Below are positions 1-6,315 of a stretch of 6,315 bases of DNA, piece after piece. How positions within the stretch are numbered: position 1 is the stretch's first letter; the number at the start of each line of letters is the position of its first letter. The notes under the pieces were generated by a model. The model was given only the letters and a program-made list of their open reading frames with translations, ran no database searches and was not told the DNA's origin. Position numbers and translations under genes: made by a program. This DNA comes from Clostridia bacterium. Its GTDB lineage: Bacteria; Bacillota; Clostridia; Oscillospirales; CAG-272. The stretch is from positions 1-6,315 of the forward strand of contig JAFQAM010000315.1 in the NCBI GenBank assembly GCA_017416885.1, written 5' to 3'.

Positions 1-576
1 CATTTTGCCGTAATTTAAAGCCTGACCTGTGCCTTGACCGTATCCAAAGGGAATAATAATACCGGCAGCTTTAAAACCGCCTACTAAAACAGGGAAAAGT
101 ATTGTTATTGTAAGACCGATAATACCTTGAAGTAAGTATGTTGAAACAGTTGTAACGCCTGTATCAAAAACCTCTATGCTTCTTTTTTTATTTAGCTTAG
201 CCGCATCAGGCTTAAATGCAGTTGCTATAAAGCCGAGCGCTAATGCGTGATATGTAATAACCTCTAAAACACTTAAGCCACCGATAGCAACTGTTGCGCC
301 GTCTTCAGAGGTGGTTGTACCGTATTCACCAAAAAATTTCAAATTAAATATATTTTTGGGTAGTGTGTCCTGTAAATTACCCACATTTTCAACTATTAAA
401 GTATAAGTGATTGAAATAATTAAAAGCAGTCCACCTGCTAAAACGGATGTAGGTATTAATGAATTTTTCAGAAAGGGAACCTTACGCTTAATAATGTTTG
501 CAACTAAAAGGCTGACCATTAGTGCGGATAAAAGCAAGATGAAGCCCCATACACTATATTCCCAAAAGTTTACCAT
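1..576 (-). CDS. gltS: GltS-type sodium/glutamate symporter, N-terminal 192 residues (cut by window edge)
   Basis: This is the N-terminal part of an integral membrane carrier of the sodium:glutamate symporter (GltS) family, which imports glutamate with Na+ across the cytoplasmic membrane. I translated the minus strand from the ATG at 576-574; the frame stays open for 192 codons to position 1. Visible features are a first membrane segment (about residues 8-27), then the conserved FLKNSLIPTSVLAGG stretch (35-49), which matches the FLKKYTIPEPVAGG region of E. coli GltS. Further hydrophobic segments lie at about 104-121 and 139-165, followed by a glycine-rich FGYGQGTGQA loop (177-186) in the place of the GGHGTGAA loop of E. 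coli GltS. Family members run to about 400 residues or more, so roughly half is missing. The start overlaps the end of the upstream acyltransferase gene by 23 nt, which implies co-transcription and probably translational coupling. The family is clear; glutamate as the actual substrate is inferred. Confidence 0.8.
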   Translation of the reverse strand, partial: MVNFWEYSVWGFILLLSALMVSLLVANIIKRKVPFLKNSLIPTSVLAGGLLLIISITYTLIVENVGNLQDTLPKNIFNLKFFGEYGTTTSEDGATVAIGGLSVLEVITYHALALGFIATAFKPDAAKLNKKRSIEVFDTGVTTVSTYLLQGIIGLTITILFPVLVGGFKAAGIIIPFGYGQGTGQALNYGKM

Positions 577-1786
577 TTTCAATAACTCCCTTCGCTACAT
601 TAACTGAGTGATAATAAATGTTCATATATTTTAAAGCATTGAACCGTTTATTTTTTGTTTTAATCTGATAAATATCAGATCCAACATAAATATTCAGTTT
701 ATTTCTTCCTAAAACACTAACTGCAGTGACGCTCTCAAAAGGAAGAGTTGTAATAAAACTCTCATTAGAGATTACATACTTGTTAGCATATACTGAAAGC
801 TTTACATCTTTCGCTAATTTGATTTTTTTCTTATACGGAATTACTTGATTGTAATTAGTAATATCATCACTATAAATCGGTGTATCGGCATACGGTGATA
901 AATCCTTATTTATAATAAACTGACACTGCGCATCATACCATTCAGAAATAAATTTGTATGGAAAATCACAATTTACTCCCTCTAATTCCTTTGTAGCTAA
1001 ATATTTAACCTGCTTACCGCAATTTTTACAAGTGATTATCTGTCCCTTGCTTTCCCATTCGGAAAAACCGCAATCAGGACAGTAGTACATAGCTCTTTCA
1101 AGATATTCAGCAGATTTTTTAGAAGGATATAGATAATCAAGCTTGCATTCGTTATGATATAGCTCCTTACAAATCAAATCGTAAAGCTCATCATTTGATA
1201 AAGCATTATATTCCTCGGGCTCAATTACCTTAGAAACATAGCAATCCATTTTGCCCTTTCTTACAACATCACTCCAACGGGGATGAACACCGTAGCCACC
1301 GTCAAGCTTATATATAATTAAAGGAAGATTTAATGCTTTTACCAATTGCGCAATTGCAGGCTTTATATATCCTGTTTCGCCACTGAATGTTCTGTTGCCC
1401 TCAGGAGCAACAGCAATAGATCCACCTTCCTTAGCAACCTTTTTAGAATCAATGACAGCTCGAACATCTGTCATTGATTTTTTTATTGGAATAGGTGCAA
1501 CTAAATATTTAATTAATGATGAAACAAAGCCATTGGAGAACAAATCCTCGCTTGCAATGTAATATATCGGCTGCTTAAATGCCATTCCAACAAAAAATTG
1601 GTCAAATGCTGTTTGATGGTTATATAAAATAAAATATGTACGCTTATTTTCTTCCTTGAATTTATGAATTTTCATTCCATATTTTATTCTTGAATATGGA
1701 TAAAGCACCATCCAAGCAAGATTTTTTACAATCTTATGCCTGAATTTTAGCCATTTTTTCTTTTTATTTTTCTTCTTGTTTTTCAT
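554..1786 (-). CDS. PlsC-type lysophospholipid acyltransferase with zinc ribbon and PH-like C-terminal domain
   Basis: A 410-residue protein of the 1-acyl-sn-glycerol-3-phosphate acyltransferase (PlsC/LPLAT) family, which moves an acyl chain onto a lysophospholipid at the inner face of the membrane. Residue numbers count from the ATG at 1786. The catalytic HX4D motif is NHQTAFD (H57, D62). A PIPIKKS stretch (98-104) fits the third block, and APEGNR (127-132) is the EGxR substrate-binding motif. After the catalytic domain comes a zinc ribbon with CPDC (C236, C239) and CKNC (C253, C256). A beta-rich tail of about 321-396, with PFESVTAVSVLGRNKLNIY, resembles a bacterial PH/GRAM-like domain. The N-terminus is very lysine-rich, with no cleavable signal. 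An in-frame ATG at 1843 would add 19 residues but has no ribosome site, whereas the ATG at 1786 has a good one. The gene is first in a leftward unit with the symporter. Acyl-group and head-group specificity cannot be read from the sequence. Confidence 0.88.
   Translation of the reverse strand: MKNKKKNKKKKWLKFRHKIVKNLAWMVLYPYSRIKYGMKIHKFKEENKRTYFILYNHQTAFDQFFVGMAFKQPIYYIASEDLFSNGFVSSLIKYLVAPIPIKKSMTDVRAVIDSKKVAKEGGSIAVAPEGNRTFSGETGYIKPAIAQLVKALNLPLIIYKLDGGYGVHPRWSDVVRKGKMDCYVSKVIEPEEYNALSNDELYDLICKELYHNECKLDYLYPSKKSAEYLERAMYYCPDCGFSEWESKGQIITCKNCGKQVKYLATKELEGVNCDFPYKFISEWYDAQCQFIINKDLSPYADTPIYSDDITNYNQVIPYKKKIKLAKDVKLSVYANKYVISNESFITTLPFESVTAVSVLGRNKLNIYVGSDIYQIKTKNKRFNALKYMNIYYHSVNVAKGVIENGKLLGI
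586..592 (-). promoter_or_regulatory. Ribosome binding site of the gltS-like gene
   Basis: On the minus strand this reads AAGGGAG, 9 nt before the ATG at 576. It lies inside the 3' end of the acyltransferase gene and fixes the symporter start despite the 23-nt overlap. Confidence 0.75.
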
Positions 1787-1792
1787 AAATAT

Positions 1793-1798
1793 TCCTTC
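1793..1798 (-). promoter_or_regulatory. Ribosome binding site deciding the acyltransferase start
   Basis: On the minus strand this reads GAAGGA, 6 nt before the ATG at 1786. The longer in-frame candidate start at 1843 has no such site and would lie only about 6 nt after the predicted transcription start, so the shorter protein is preferred. Confidence 0.75.
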
Positions 1799-1855
1799 GT
1801 GGAAATCATAAATTAATTGTTGTATTTGTAAATAATTTAACAAAAAACTATTGTT

Positions 1856-1884
1856 ATTATAGCATAAATTTGTTGATTTGTCAA
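1856..1884 (-). promoter_or_regulatory. Perfect SigA-type promoter of the acyltransferase-symporter unit
   Basis: Reading the minus strand, TTGACA (1884-1879) is followed after exactly 17 bp by TATAAT (1861-1856). The three bases before the -10 are TGC, giving an extended -10 as well. Both hexamers match the housekeeping sigma consensus at every base. Transcription would begin near the A at 1849, leaving a leader of about 63 nt before the ATG at 1786. The sequence just upstream of the -35 is almost pure A/T, as in an UP element. The promoter should be strong unless repressed; the inverted repeat at 1864-1890 covers its -35 and most of its spacer. Confidence 0.85.
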
Positions 1885-1890
1885 ATTTAT
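1864..1890. repeat. Perfect 9-bp inverted repeat, candidate operator
   Basis: ATAAATTTG (1864-1872) and CAAATTTAT (1882-1890) are exact reverse complements separated by 9 bp. A second, differently centred inverted repeat, TTGA-N4-TCAA, lies inside at 1873-1884. The element covers the -35 and most of the spacer of the perfect minus-strand promoter, and also the candidate plus-strand -35. This is where a repressor would block both units. The arms are AT-rich, so chance is possible, and no regulator is encoded in the window. The TTTG/CAAA half-sites loosely recall MarR-type FabT boxes of fatty-acid genes, but the spacing does not fit well. Confidence 0.5.
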
Positions 1891-1902
1891 CTTGTATATA
1901 AA
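1873..1902 (+). promoter_or_regulatory. Candidate promoter of the PBP-murE-murF unit
   Basis: TTGATT (1873-1878) and TATAAA (1897-1902) are separated by 18 bp; TATATA at 1895-1900 is an alternative -10 with a 16-bp spacer. Transcription would start near 1909, about 58 nt before the PBP start codon. The match is weaker than that of the opposing promoter and the region is very AT-rich, so this is tentative. Its -35 directly abuts the -35 of the minus-strand promoter. Confidence 0.4.
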
Positions 1903-1954
1903 TTAAGTATTATTTTTTTATTTGAATAATATAAATTTAATATAAGCGAATTGC

Positions 1955-1959
1955 GAGGT
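1955..1959 (+). promoter_or_regulatory. Ribosome binding site of the PBP gene
   Basis: GAGGT lies 7 nt before the GTG at 1967 and supports that GTG as the start. An ATG two bases earlier (1965) is out of frame and meets a stop after five codons. Confidence 0.65.
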
Positions 1960-1966
1960 AATAAAT

Positions 1967-4195
1967 GTGTCGAATAAGATAAACGGAAAAATGATAAAAA
2001 GAGGATTGATACTTTTAGGAGTGTTTTTGATTTTAAGCATAATAATTGTATTTTCTCTTTTTAAGCTTCAAATATTAGACTATGAAAGCTATCAAAGCAG
2101 TGTTTTGGATCAATTAACGGTTGAAACGAATGTGAATCCTCTTAGAGGAGTTATTTATGAAAGAAACGGCAAAATATTGGCAACAAATAAAACTGTTTGG
2201 ATTTTATATCTTATACCTAAAAACATAAAAAATCCTGAATTTATAGCAAAAAATCTATCAGAAATAACAGGCTTAAAGTACGAGACAATTTTAAATAAAG
2301 CCCAAAAAACAGGATACAAATATCAAATCATACATAATGCATTAGATGAAGATACAACAACTAAAATTAGAAAATTTATAGACGAAAATGATTTAACAGA
2401 TCAAATACAGTTAAATGCAAGCGCAAAGCGATATTATCCATATACAACATTAGCATCCCACGCATTAGGCTTTGTCAATGGTGACGGCGTAGGAATATAC
2501 GGTCTTGAAAGGTCATATAACAACATTTTAGAGGGCACAAGCGGTAAATACATCACTGCTCAAAACGCGCAAAGCGGTGAAATGCCATTTCAATTTGAAG
2601 AGTATTTGGAGTTAAGTGATAGCTATAATATTGTATCAACCATAGATTTATATTTGCAATATCAATTAGAAGCACAATTAAAAATAGCTTCAATTGAAGC
2701 GGGAGCGAAAAATCGTTCAGCAGGCATTGTTATGAATCCTAAAACAGGTGAAATTTATGCAATGGCGGTTTATCCAAGCTTTGATTTAAATGAGCCATAT
2801 ACGCTTGATTTATCGTCACAGGAAATATTAAATAAATATGATAACGGAACAAAGGAATACAAAAACGAATACCTAAATTTACTTTTTACAATGTGGAATA
2901 ATAAGGCTATAACGGAGCTATATGAGCCCGGATCAACCTTTAAGCTTGTTACCACATCTGTTGCTTTACAAGAGGGAGCAGCCACATTGAATAGTGGCTT
3001 TCATTGCTCAGGTTCTTTAAAAATTGATGGCTTTTACAGAGCGATAAGTTGCCACAAAAGAACAGGCCACGGCTCGCTTACCTTTGCCGAGGCATTACAG
3101 CAATCCTGTAATCCGTCTATGATGATTTTATCGTCAAGAATAGGAAAAGAAAAGTTTTATGATTACTTTAAAAGATTTGGTTATACAAGCACAACAGGAA
3201 TAGATTTACCGTCTGAGGCAAGAGGATATTATCATAGCTTTAATGATTTTTCAAATGTATCTCTTGCAGTTTATTCGTTCGGTCAAACATTTAAAACTAC
3301 ACCGATTCAGCAATTAAGAGCAGTATGCGCAGTAGCGAACGGAGGATATTTGGTTACGCCTCATTTGCTTAAGGAAATTACTGATACAGAAGGCAATACA
3401 GTATATGAGTATAATACTCAAAAGGGAGAACAAATTATATCTACTGATGTTTGCAGCACCATATCTCAAATATTAAAAGAGGGTGTTGATGGCGCTGGCG
3501 GTGCTAAAAACGCATATGTTGCAGGATATAGCATTGCTGCAAAGACAGGTACATCAGAAAAAAAGGATAAATATGATGAAAACGGAAATACACCGTATAG
3601 AGTATCATCATGTGTTGCATATGCCCCTGCTAATGATCCACAAATTGCAATAATTATGCTTGTTGACGAACCAAGCATAGGATCTGCTTACGGAAGTGTA
3701 GTAGTAGCGCCTTATGTTTCATCATTTATGGAATTGGCATTGCCATATTTAGGCATAGAAGCTGTATTTAGCGAGGACGATAAGGAGCACGAGCAAATTT
3801 CAGTGCCAGATGTATGTAATATGACACTCGAAGAAGCAAAGGATATTCTAAAAAAATTAGAAATTAACTTTGAAGTAATAGGAAACGGAGAAAATATAAT
3901 ATCGCAAACCCCAATAGAAAATAGCATTATTTATAAAAAAACAGGAAAAATATTACTTTATACATCGACTGATAATCCGAAGCACGGCATTGTGCCAAAT
4001 GTAATAGGTAAGACTCCCGAGGAAGCAAATAAAATACTTATAAATGCAGGCTTTAACATTAAATTAGAAGTCTCACTTAATTTGTCAAAGCATAGTGGCG
4101 CCACCATTATTTCTCAATATCCTGTGGCAAACGAGTACTATGAGCTTGGAAAGCCTGTAACAATCAAAATTTTGTATACCGATGAAAAGGATTAA
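1967..4195 (+). CDS. Class B penicillin-binding protein of the FtsI/SpoVD type with two PASTA domains
   Basis: A 742-residue D,D-transpeptidase that cross-links peptidoglycan on the outer face of the membrane, in division (FtsI/PBP2x-like) or spore cortex formation (SpoVD-like). It has a short cytoplasmic tail and one membrane anchor (about 12-33), then the dimerisation domain (about 55-215) beginning with the conserved RGVIYERNG. The transpeptidase domain has the three expected motifs: STFK with nucleophile S323 and K326, SCN at 380-382, and KTGT at 526-529. Two PASTA domains follow (about 612-668 and 673-738), as in PBP2x-type proteins; B. subtilis SpoVD has one. C347 and C362 flank the active-site region and may correspond to the redox cysteine pair of SpoVD. 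Translation starts at GTG, supported by a GAGGT site; an internal ATG at residue 9 lacks a good site. The protein is complete and heads the murE-murF operon. Division versus sporulation role cannot be settled from this window, so no symbol is given. Confidence 0.93.
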   Translation: MSNKINGKMIKRGLILLGVFLILSIIIVFSLFKLQILDYESYQSSVLDQLTVETNVNPLRGVIYERNGKILATNKTVWILYLIPKNIKNPEFIAKNLSEITGLKYETILNKAQKTGYKYQIIHNALDEDTTTKIRKFIDENDLTDQIQLNASAKRYYPYTTLASHALGFVNGDGVGIYGLERSYNNILEGTSGKYITAQNAQSGEMPFQFEEYLELSDSYNIVSTIDLYLQYQLEAQLKIASIEAGAKNRSAGIVMNPKTGEIYAMAVYPSFDLNEPYTLDLSSQEILNKYDNGTKEYKNEYLNLLFTMWNNKAITELYEPGSTFKLVTTSVALQEGAATLNSGFHCSGSLKIDGFYRAISCHKRTGHGSLTFAEALQQSCNPSMMILSSRIGKEKFYDYFKRFGYTSTTGIDLPSEARGYYHSFNDFSNVSLAVYSFGQTFKTTPIQQLRAVCAVANGGYLVTPHLLKEITDTEGNTVYEYNTQKGEQIISTDVCSTISQILKEGVDGAGGAKNAYVAGYSIAAKTGTSEKKDKYDENGNTPYRVSSCVAYAPANDPQIAIIMLVDEPSIGSAYGSVVVAPYVSSFMELALPYLGIEAVFSEDDKEHEQISVPDVCNMTLEEAKDILKKLEINFEVIGNGENIISQTPIENSIIYKKTGKILLYTSTDNPKHGIVPNVIGKTPEEANKILINAGFNIKLEVSLNLSKHSGATIISQYPVANEYYELGKPVTIKILYTDEKD
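4185..4190 (+). promoter_or_regulatory. Ribosome binding site deciding the murE start
   Basis: AAAAGG, inside the last codons of the PBP gene, lies 6 nt before the ATG at 4197. An in-frame ATG at 4182 overlaps the PBP gene and has no purine-rich site at a suitable distance. Confidence 0.65.
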
Positions 4196-4196
4196 T

Positions 4197-5657
4197 ATGA
4201 AGCTTTATGAATTAGTAAAGGATATAAAAATTAAATGCACTAATGTTGATTTAAGCTGTGAGGTAAATGGGATTTCCTCAGACTCGCGTGATATTTCAAA
4301 AGGAGATGTATTCGTAGCAATAAGGGGAGAAAAAAGAAACGGAAATAATTATATTGAGGAAGCAATAGAAAAAGGCGCTTGTGCAGTTATATCACAAGAA
4401 AATAATTACTATCTTGATGTGCCATACATAAAGGTCGAAAACGATAGAGAAGCATTATCAAAAATTTGGAATGCATATTATGGATATCCGTCAAAAAATA
4501 TGAAGATCATTGCATTTACAGGCACTAACGGAAAAACCTCTTGTGTGCATATACTTAAATCTATTTTAAAGGAAGCTAATAAAAAATACGGAATAATATC
4601 AACCGTTGGATGTGAAATTAATGGAGAGGTTCTAAATATCGGTGGCGGTAGTGAGGTAAGCGACATTCCCTCATCTATGACAACGCCTGATCCAAAATAT
4701 TTATATGAAGCATTATATAGAATGAAGCAAAGCGGTGTAGATTATGTGGTTATGGAGGCATCCTCACATGCATTAAATCAATATAAGCTATCTGGAATGG
4801 AAATATATATCGGAGCATTTACTAATTTATCAAATGAGCATTTAGATTACCATAAAACAGTGGAAAATTATTTTGAGTGTAAGAAAAAGCTTTTCGAAAT
4901 GTGTAAAATCGGTATTGTAAATATAGATAATGAATACGGCTTGAGGCTTAAAAATAGCTTTTCAAATATAAAAACAGTATCAACGAAGGGGAAAGCGGAT
5001 TTTTATGCTACAAGCGTTTGCTGTATCGACAGTGGATGCAAATTTGTTGCTTATCATAAGAAAAATGTAATAGAAATCAATTCAAATCTTATCGGACACT
5101 TTGTACCTGATAATATTTTACTTTCAATAGCTTGCGCATCGATTTTAGGCATTTCAAATGAGCATATACAAAACGGTGTGAAAAAAATAGAATATATTGA
5201 GGGAAGAATGGAAAAAATATCTGATAATATATTTATAGACTATGCCCATACTCCTGAAGCGTTTGAGCGTATTTTAAGCTCTGTTAATTTAATATTTAAT
5301 AAAAAAATAACTGTGCTATTTGGTTGCGGCGGGGACAGAGATAAAACTAAAAGAGCAAAAATGGGAAAAATCGCATCTAAATATGCTGATAAGCTAATAA
5401 TAACATCAGATAATTCAAGAGGTGAAAATCCAACAGAAATAATTAACGAGATTTTTATGGGCGTTGATAAGGAAAAGCTATGCTATATCATACCAAACAG
5501 AGAAAATGCCATCAAGCTCGCTATTAAAATTTTAGATAAGGATGATGTTTTACTTTTACTTGGAAAGGGACACGAAAAATACGAAATAAATAGCGAAGGC
5601 AAGCATTACTTTAATGAAAAGGAAATTGTAAGGGAAGCTTTTAATGTACAAAATTAA
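4197..5657 (+). CDS. murE: UDP-N-acetylmuramoyl-tripeptide synthetase MurE, probably meso-diaminopimelate-adding
   Basis: A cytoplasmic Mur ligase of 486 residues (normal family length) that uses ATP to add the third amino acid to UDP-MurNAc-L-Ala-D-Glu. Residues are numbered from the ATG at 4197, which gives the usual MKLYELVKDI opening. The N-terminal UDP-MurNAc-binding domain contains SSDSRDISKGDVFVA. The ATP-binding P-loop is TGTNGKTS (108-115). TTPD (162-165), EASSHAL (187-193) and the lysine in YFECKKKLF (K229, the likely carbamylated residue) follow. The C-terminal domain contains the substrate-selecting motif DNSRGENP (405-412) and GKGHEKYE (456-463). The arginine of the DNPR motif, which contacts meso-diaminopimelate in characterised enzymes, is kept (R408), although Ser replaces Pro. 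That favours meso-DAP over lysine but does not prove it. The gene starts one base after the PBP stop codon and overlaps murF by 14 nt, so it belongs to the same operon. Confidence 0.95.
   Translation: MKLYELVKDIKIKCTNVDLSCEVNGISSDSRDISKGDVFVAIRGEKRNGNNYIEEAIEKGACAVISQENNYYLDVPYIKVENDREALSKIWNAYYGYPSKNMKIIAFTGTNGKTSCVHILKSILKEANKKYGIISTVGCEINGEVLNIGGGSEVSDIPSSMTTPDPKYLYEALYRMKQSGVDYVVMEASSHALNQYKLSGMEIYIGAFTNLSNEHLDYHKTVENYFECKKKLFEMCKIGIVNIDNEYGLRLKNSFSNIKTVSTKGKADFYATSVCCIDSGCKFVAYHKKNVIEINSNLIGHFVPDNILLSIACASILGISNEHIQNGVKKIEYIEGRMEKISDNIFIDYAHTPEAFERILSSVNLIFNKKITVLFGCGGDRDKTKRAKMGKIASKYADKLIITSDNSRGENPTEIINEIFMGVDKEKLCYIIPNRENAIKLAIKILDKDDVLLLLGKGHEKYEINSEGKHYFNEKEIVREAFNVQN
5631..5635 (+). 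promoter_or_regulatory. Ribosome binding site of murF
   Basis: AGGGA, within the AAGGGAAG context, lies inside the 3' end of murE, 8 nt before the ATG at 5644. It supports that start and the 14-nt overlap between the two genes. Confidence 0.7.
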
Positions 5658-6315
5658 GCCTATATATGCAAGCGAAATTGCAAAAATAGCTGATGGCACA
5701 CTATTCGGAAAAAATACCATAATTGAGTATGTTTCGATTGATACAAGAGAAGAATATAAATTAAATACCGCCTATATTGCAATTAAAGGCAAAAAATATG
5801 ACGGTCACACATTTATTTCTGAAGCATTACGCAAGGAAAGCTCTTTAATAATATCTAATTATAGGATACAGGAAGCGGAATCAAATATAGTAGTTACCGA
5901 TACAGCAGTTTCATTAGGAAGGCTTGCTAAATATTTATCTGAAAATGTACGAAAAATAGGTATAACAGGAAGTGTTGGTAAAACTACCGTTAAGGAAATG
6001 GTTTATCTTGTATTAAATGAAAAATATAATGTTGCTAAAACGAAAGAAAATGAAAATAACGAAATCGGCGTACCGATAACGCTCTTGAAATCCTATGATA
6101 GTGATATCGTCATAGTAGAAATGGGAATGCGAGGACTAAATCAAATACGGTATTTATCAAGCGTTTGCGAGCCTGAAATATCAATAATAACAAATATTGG
6201 AACCGCTCATCTTGAATTATTAAAAACAGTTGATAATATATTTAAGGCTAAAACGGAAATTTTAGAATACACTAAAAAAATAGCTATTATCCCATATGAT
6301 AAAAGGCTTTTATCG
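5644..6315 (+). CDS. murF: UDP-N-acetylmuramoyl-tripeptide--D-alanyl-D-alanine ligase MurF, N-terminal 224 residues (cut by window edge)
   Basis: The cytoplasmic Mur ligase that joins D-Ala-D-Ala to the UDP-MurNAc-tripeptide made by MurE, giving the pentapeptide precursor with ATP hydrolysis. I translated the frame from the ATG at 5644; it stays open for 224 codons to the window edge. The N-terminal substrate-binding domain contains the SIDTRE and AIKGKKYDGHTF stretches (31-57). Central-domain motifs are the P-loop TGSVGKTT (108-115), NNEIGVP (138-144), EMGMRG (159-164) and TNIGTAHLE (183-191). K203 in KAKTEI is the likely carbamylated lysine. NNEIGVP and EMGMRG are typical of MurF and separate it from MurC, MurD and MurE. 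The family is about 450 residues long, so about half is missing, including the C-terminal domain. The start overlaps murE by 14 nt and uses a ribosome site inside murE. Confidence 0.95.
   Translation, partial: MYKIKPIYASEIAKIADGTLFGKNTIIEYVSIDTREEYKLNTAYIAIKGKKYDGHTFISEALRKESSLIISNYRIQEAESNIVVTDTAVSLGRLAKYLSENVRKIGITGSVGKTTVKEMVYLVLNEKYNVAKTKENENNEIGVPITLLKSYDSDIVIVEMGMRGLNQIRYLSSVCEPEISIITNIGTAHLELLKTVDNIFKAKTEILEYTKKIAIIPYDKRLLS

Noticed and set aside
407..607. Plus-strand open frame of 66 codons opposite the symporter gene
   Set aside because: It lies antisense to a well-supported coding region, resembles no family I know and has no convincing ribosome site; it is a reading-frame shadow.
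1787..1843. In-frame upstream ATG at 1843 as the acyltransferase start, adding 19 residues
   Set aside because: It has no ribosome binding site and lies only about 6 nt after the predicted transcription start; the ATG at 1786 has GAAGGA at 6 nt spacing.
1908..1931. Inverted repeat TATTATT-N10-AATAATA upstream of the PBP gene, possibly a terminator or operator
   Set aside because: The arms are pure A/T in a region that is almost only A/T; the stem would be very weak and chance is the simplest explanation.
1922..1946. TTGAAT with TATAAG as a plus-strand promoter closer to the PBP gene
   Set aside because: The spacer is only 13 bp, too short for a SigA-type promoter.
2770..3927. Three minus-strand open frames of about 70 codons inside the PBP gene (2770-2985, 3466-3678, 3712-3927)
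   Set aside because: All are antisense to conserved PBP sequence and have no recognisable protein features.
4182..4196. ATG at 4182 as the murE start, overlapping the PBP gene by 14 nt
   Set aside because: It has no purine-rich site upstream. The ATG at 4197 has AAAAGG at 6 nt and gives the usual MurE N-terminus.
4478..4666. Minus-strand open frame of 62 codons inside murE
   Set aside because: It is antisense to the conserved P-loop region of murE and looks like a chance frame.

Overview
The window is AT-rich DNA with tightly packed genes, and most likely comes from a low-GC member of the Firmicutes, class Clostridia. The supporting signs are strong AGGAG-type ribosome binding sites, a class B penicillin-binding protein with C-terminal PASTA domains next to murE and murF, and protein sequences that look clostridial. 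No species can be named from the sequence alone.

The layout is two divergent transcription units around a control region of about 180 bp (roughly 1787-1966). The leftward unit (minus strand) contains a lipid acyltransferase of the PlsC type (554-1786), which carries an extra zinc ribbon and a PH-like tail. It overlaps by 23 nt the start of a GltS-type sodium/glutamate symporter gene (576 down to the window edge, incomplete). The rightward unit (plus strand) is a piece of the division and cell wall (dcw) cluster: a class B PBP of the FtsI/SpoVD type (1967-4195), murE (4197-5657) and murF (from 5644, incomplete at the right edge). These genes are separated by 1 nt or overlap by 14 nt, so they are almost certainly one operon.

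MurE and MurF catalyse successive cytoplasmic steps that complete the UDP-MurNAc-pentapeptide. The PBP cross-links the finished peptidoglycan outside the membrane. The acyltransferase probably makes or remodels membrane phospholipid precursors, so the intergenic region may link membrane supply and wall supply. It holds a perfect SigA-type promoter (TTGACA, 17 bp, extended TATAAT) for the acyltransferase unit. A perfect 9-bp inverted repeat overlaps that promoter, and a weaker candidate promoter faces the PBP.

I see no mobile element, CRISPR array, RNA gene, terminator or broken gene. The window is mostly ordinary core metabolism, and I found no convincing undescribed system. The points most worth checking are the shared control region, the three-part acyltransferase architecture, the cysteine pair in the PBP and the variant DNSR motif of MurE.
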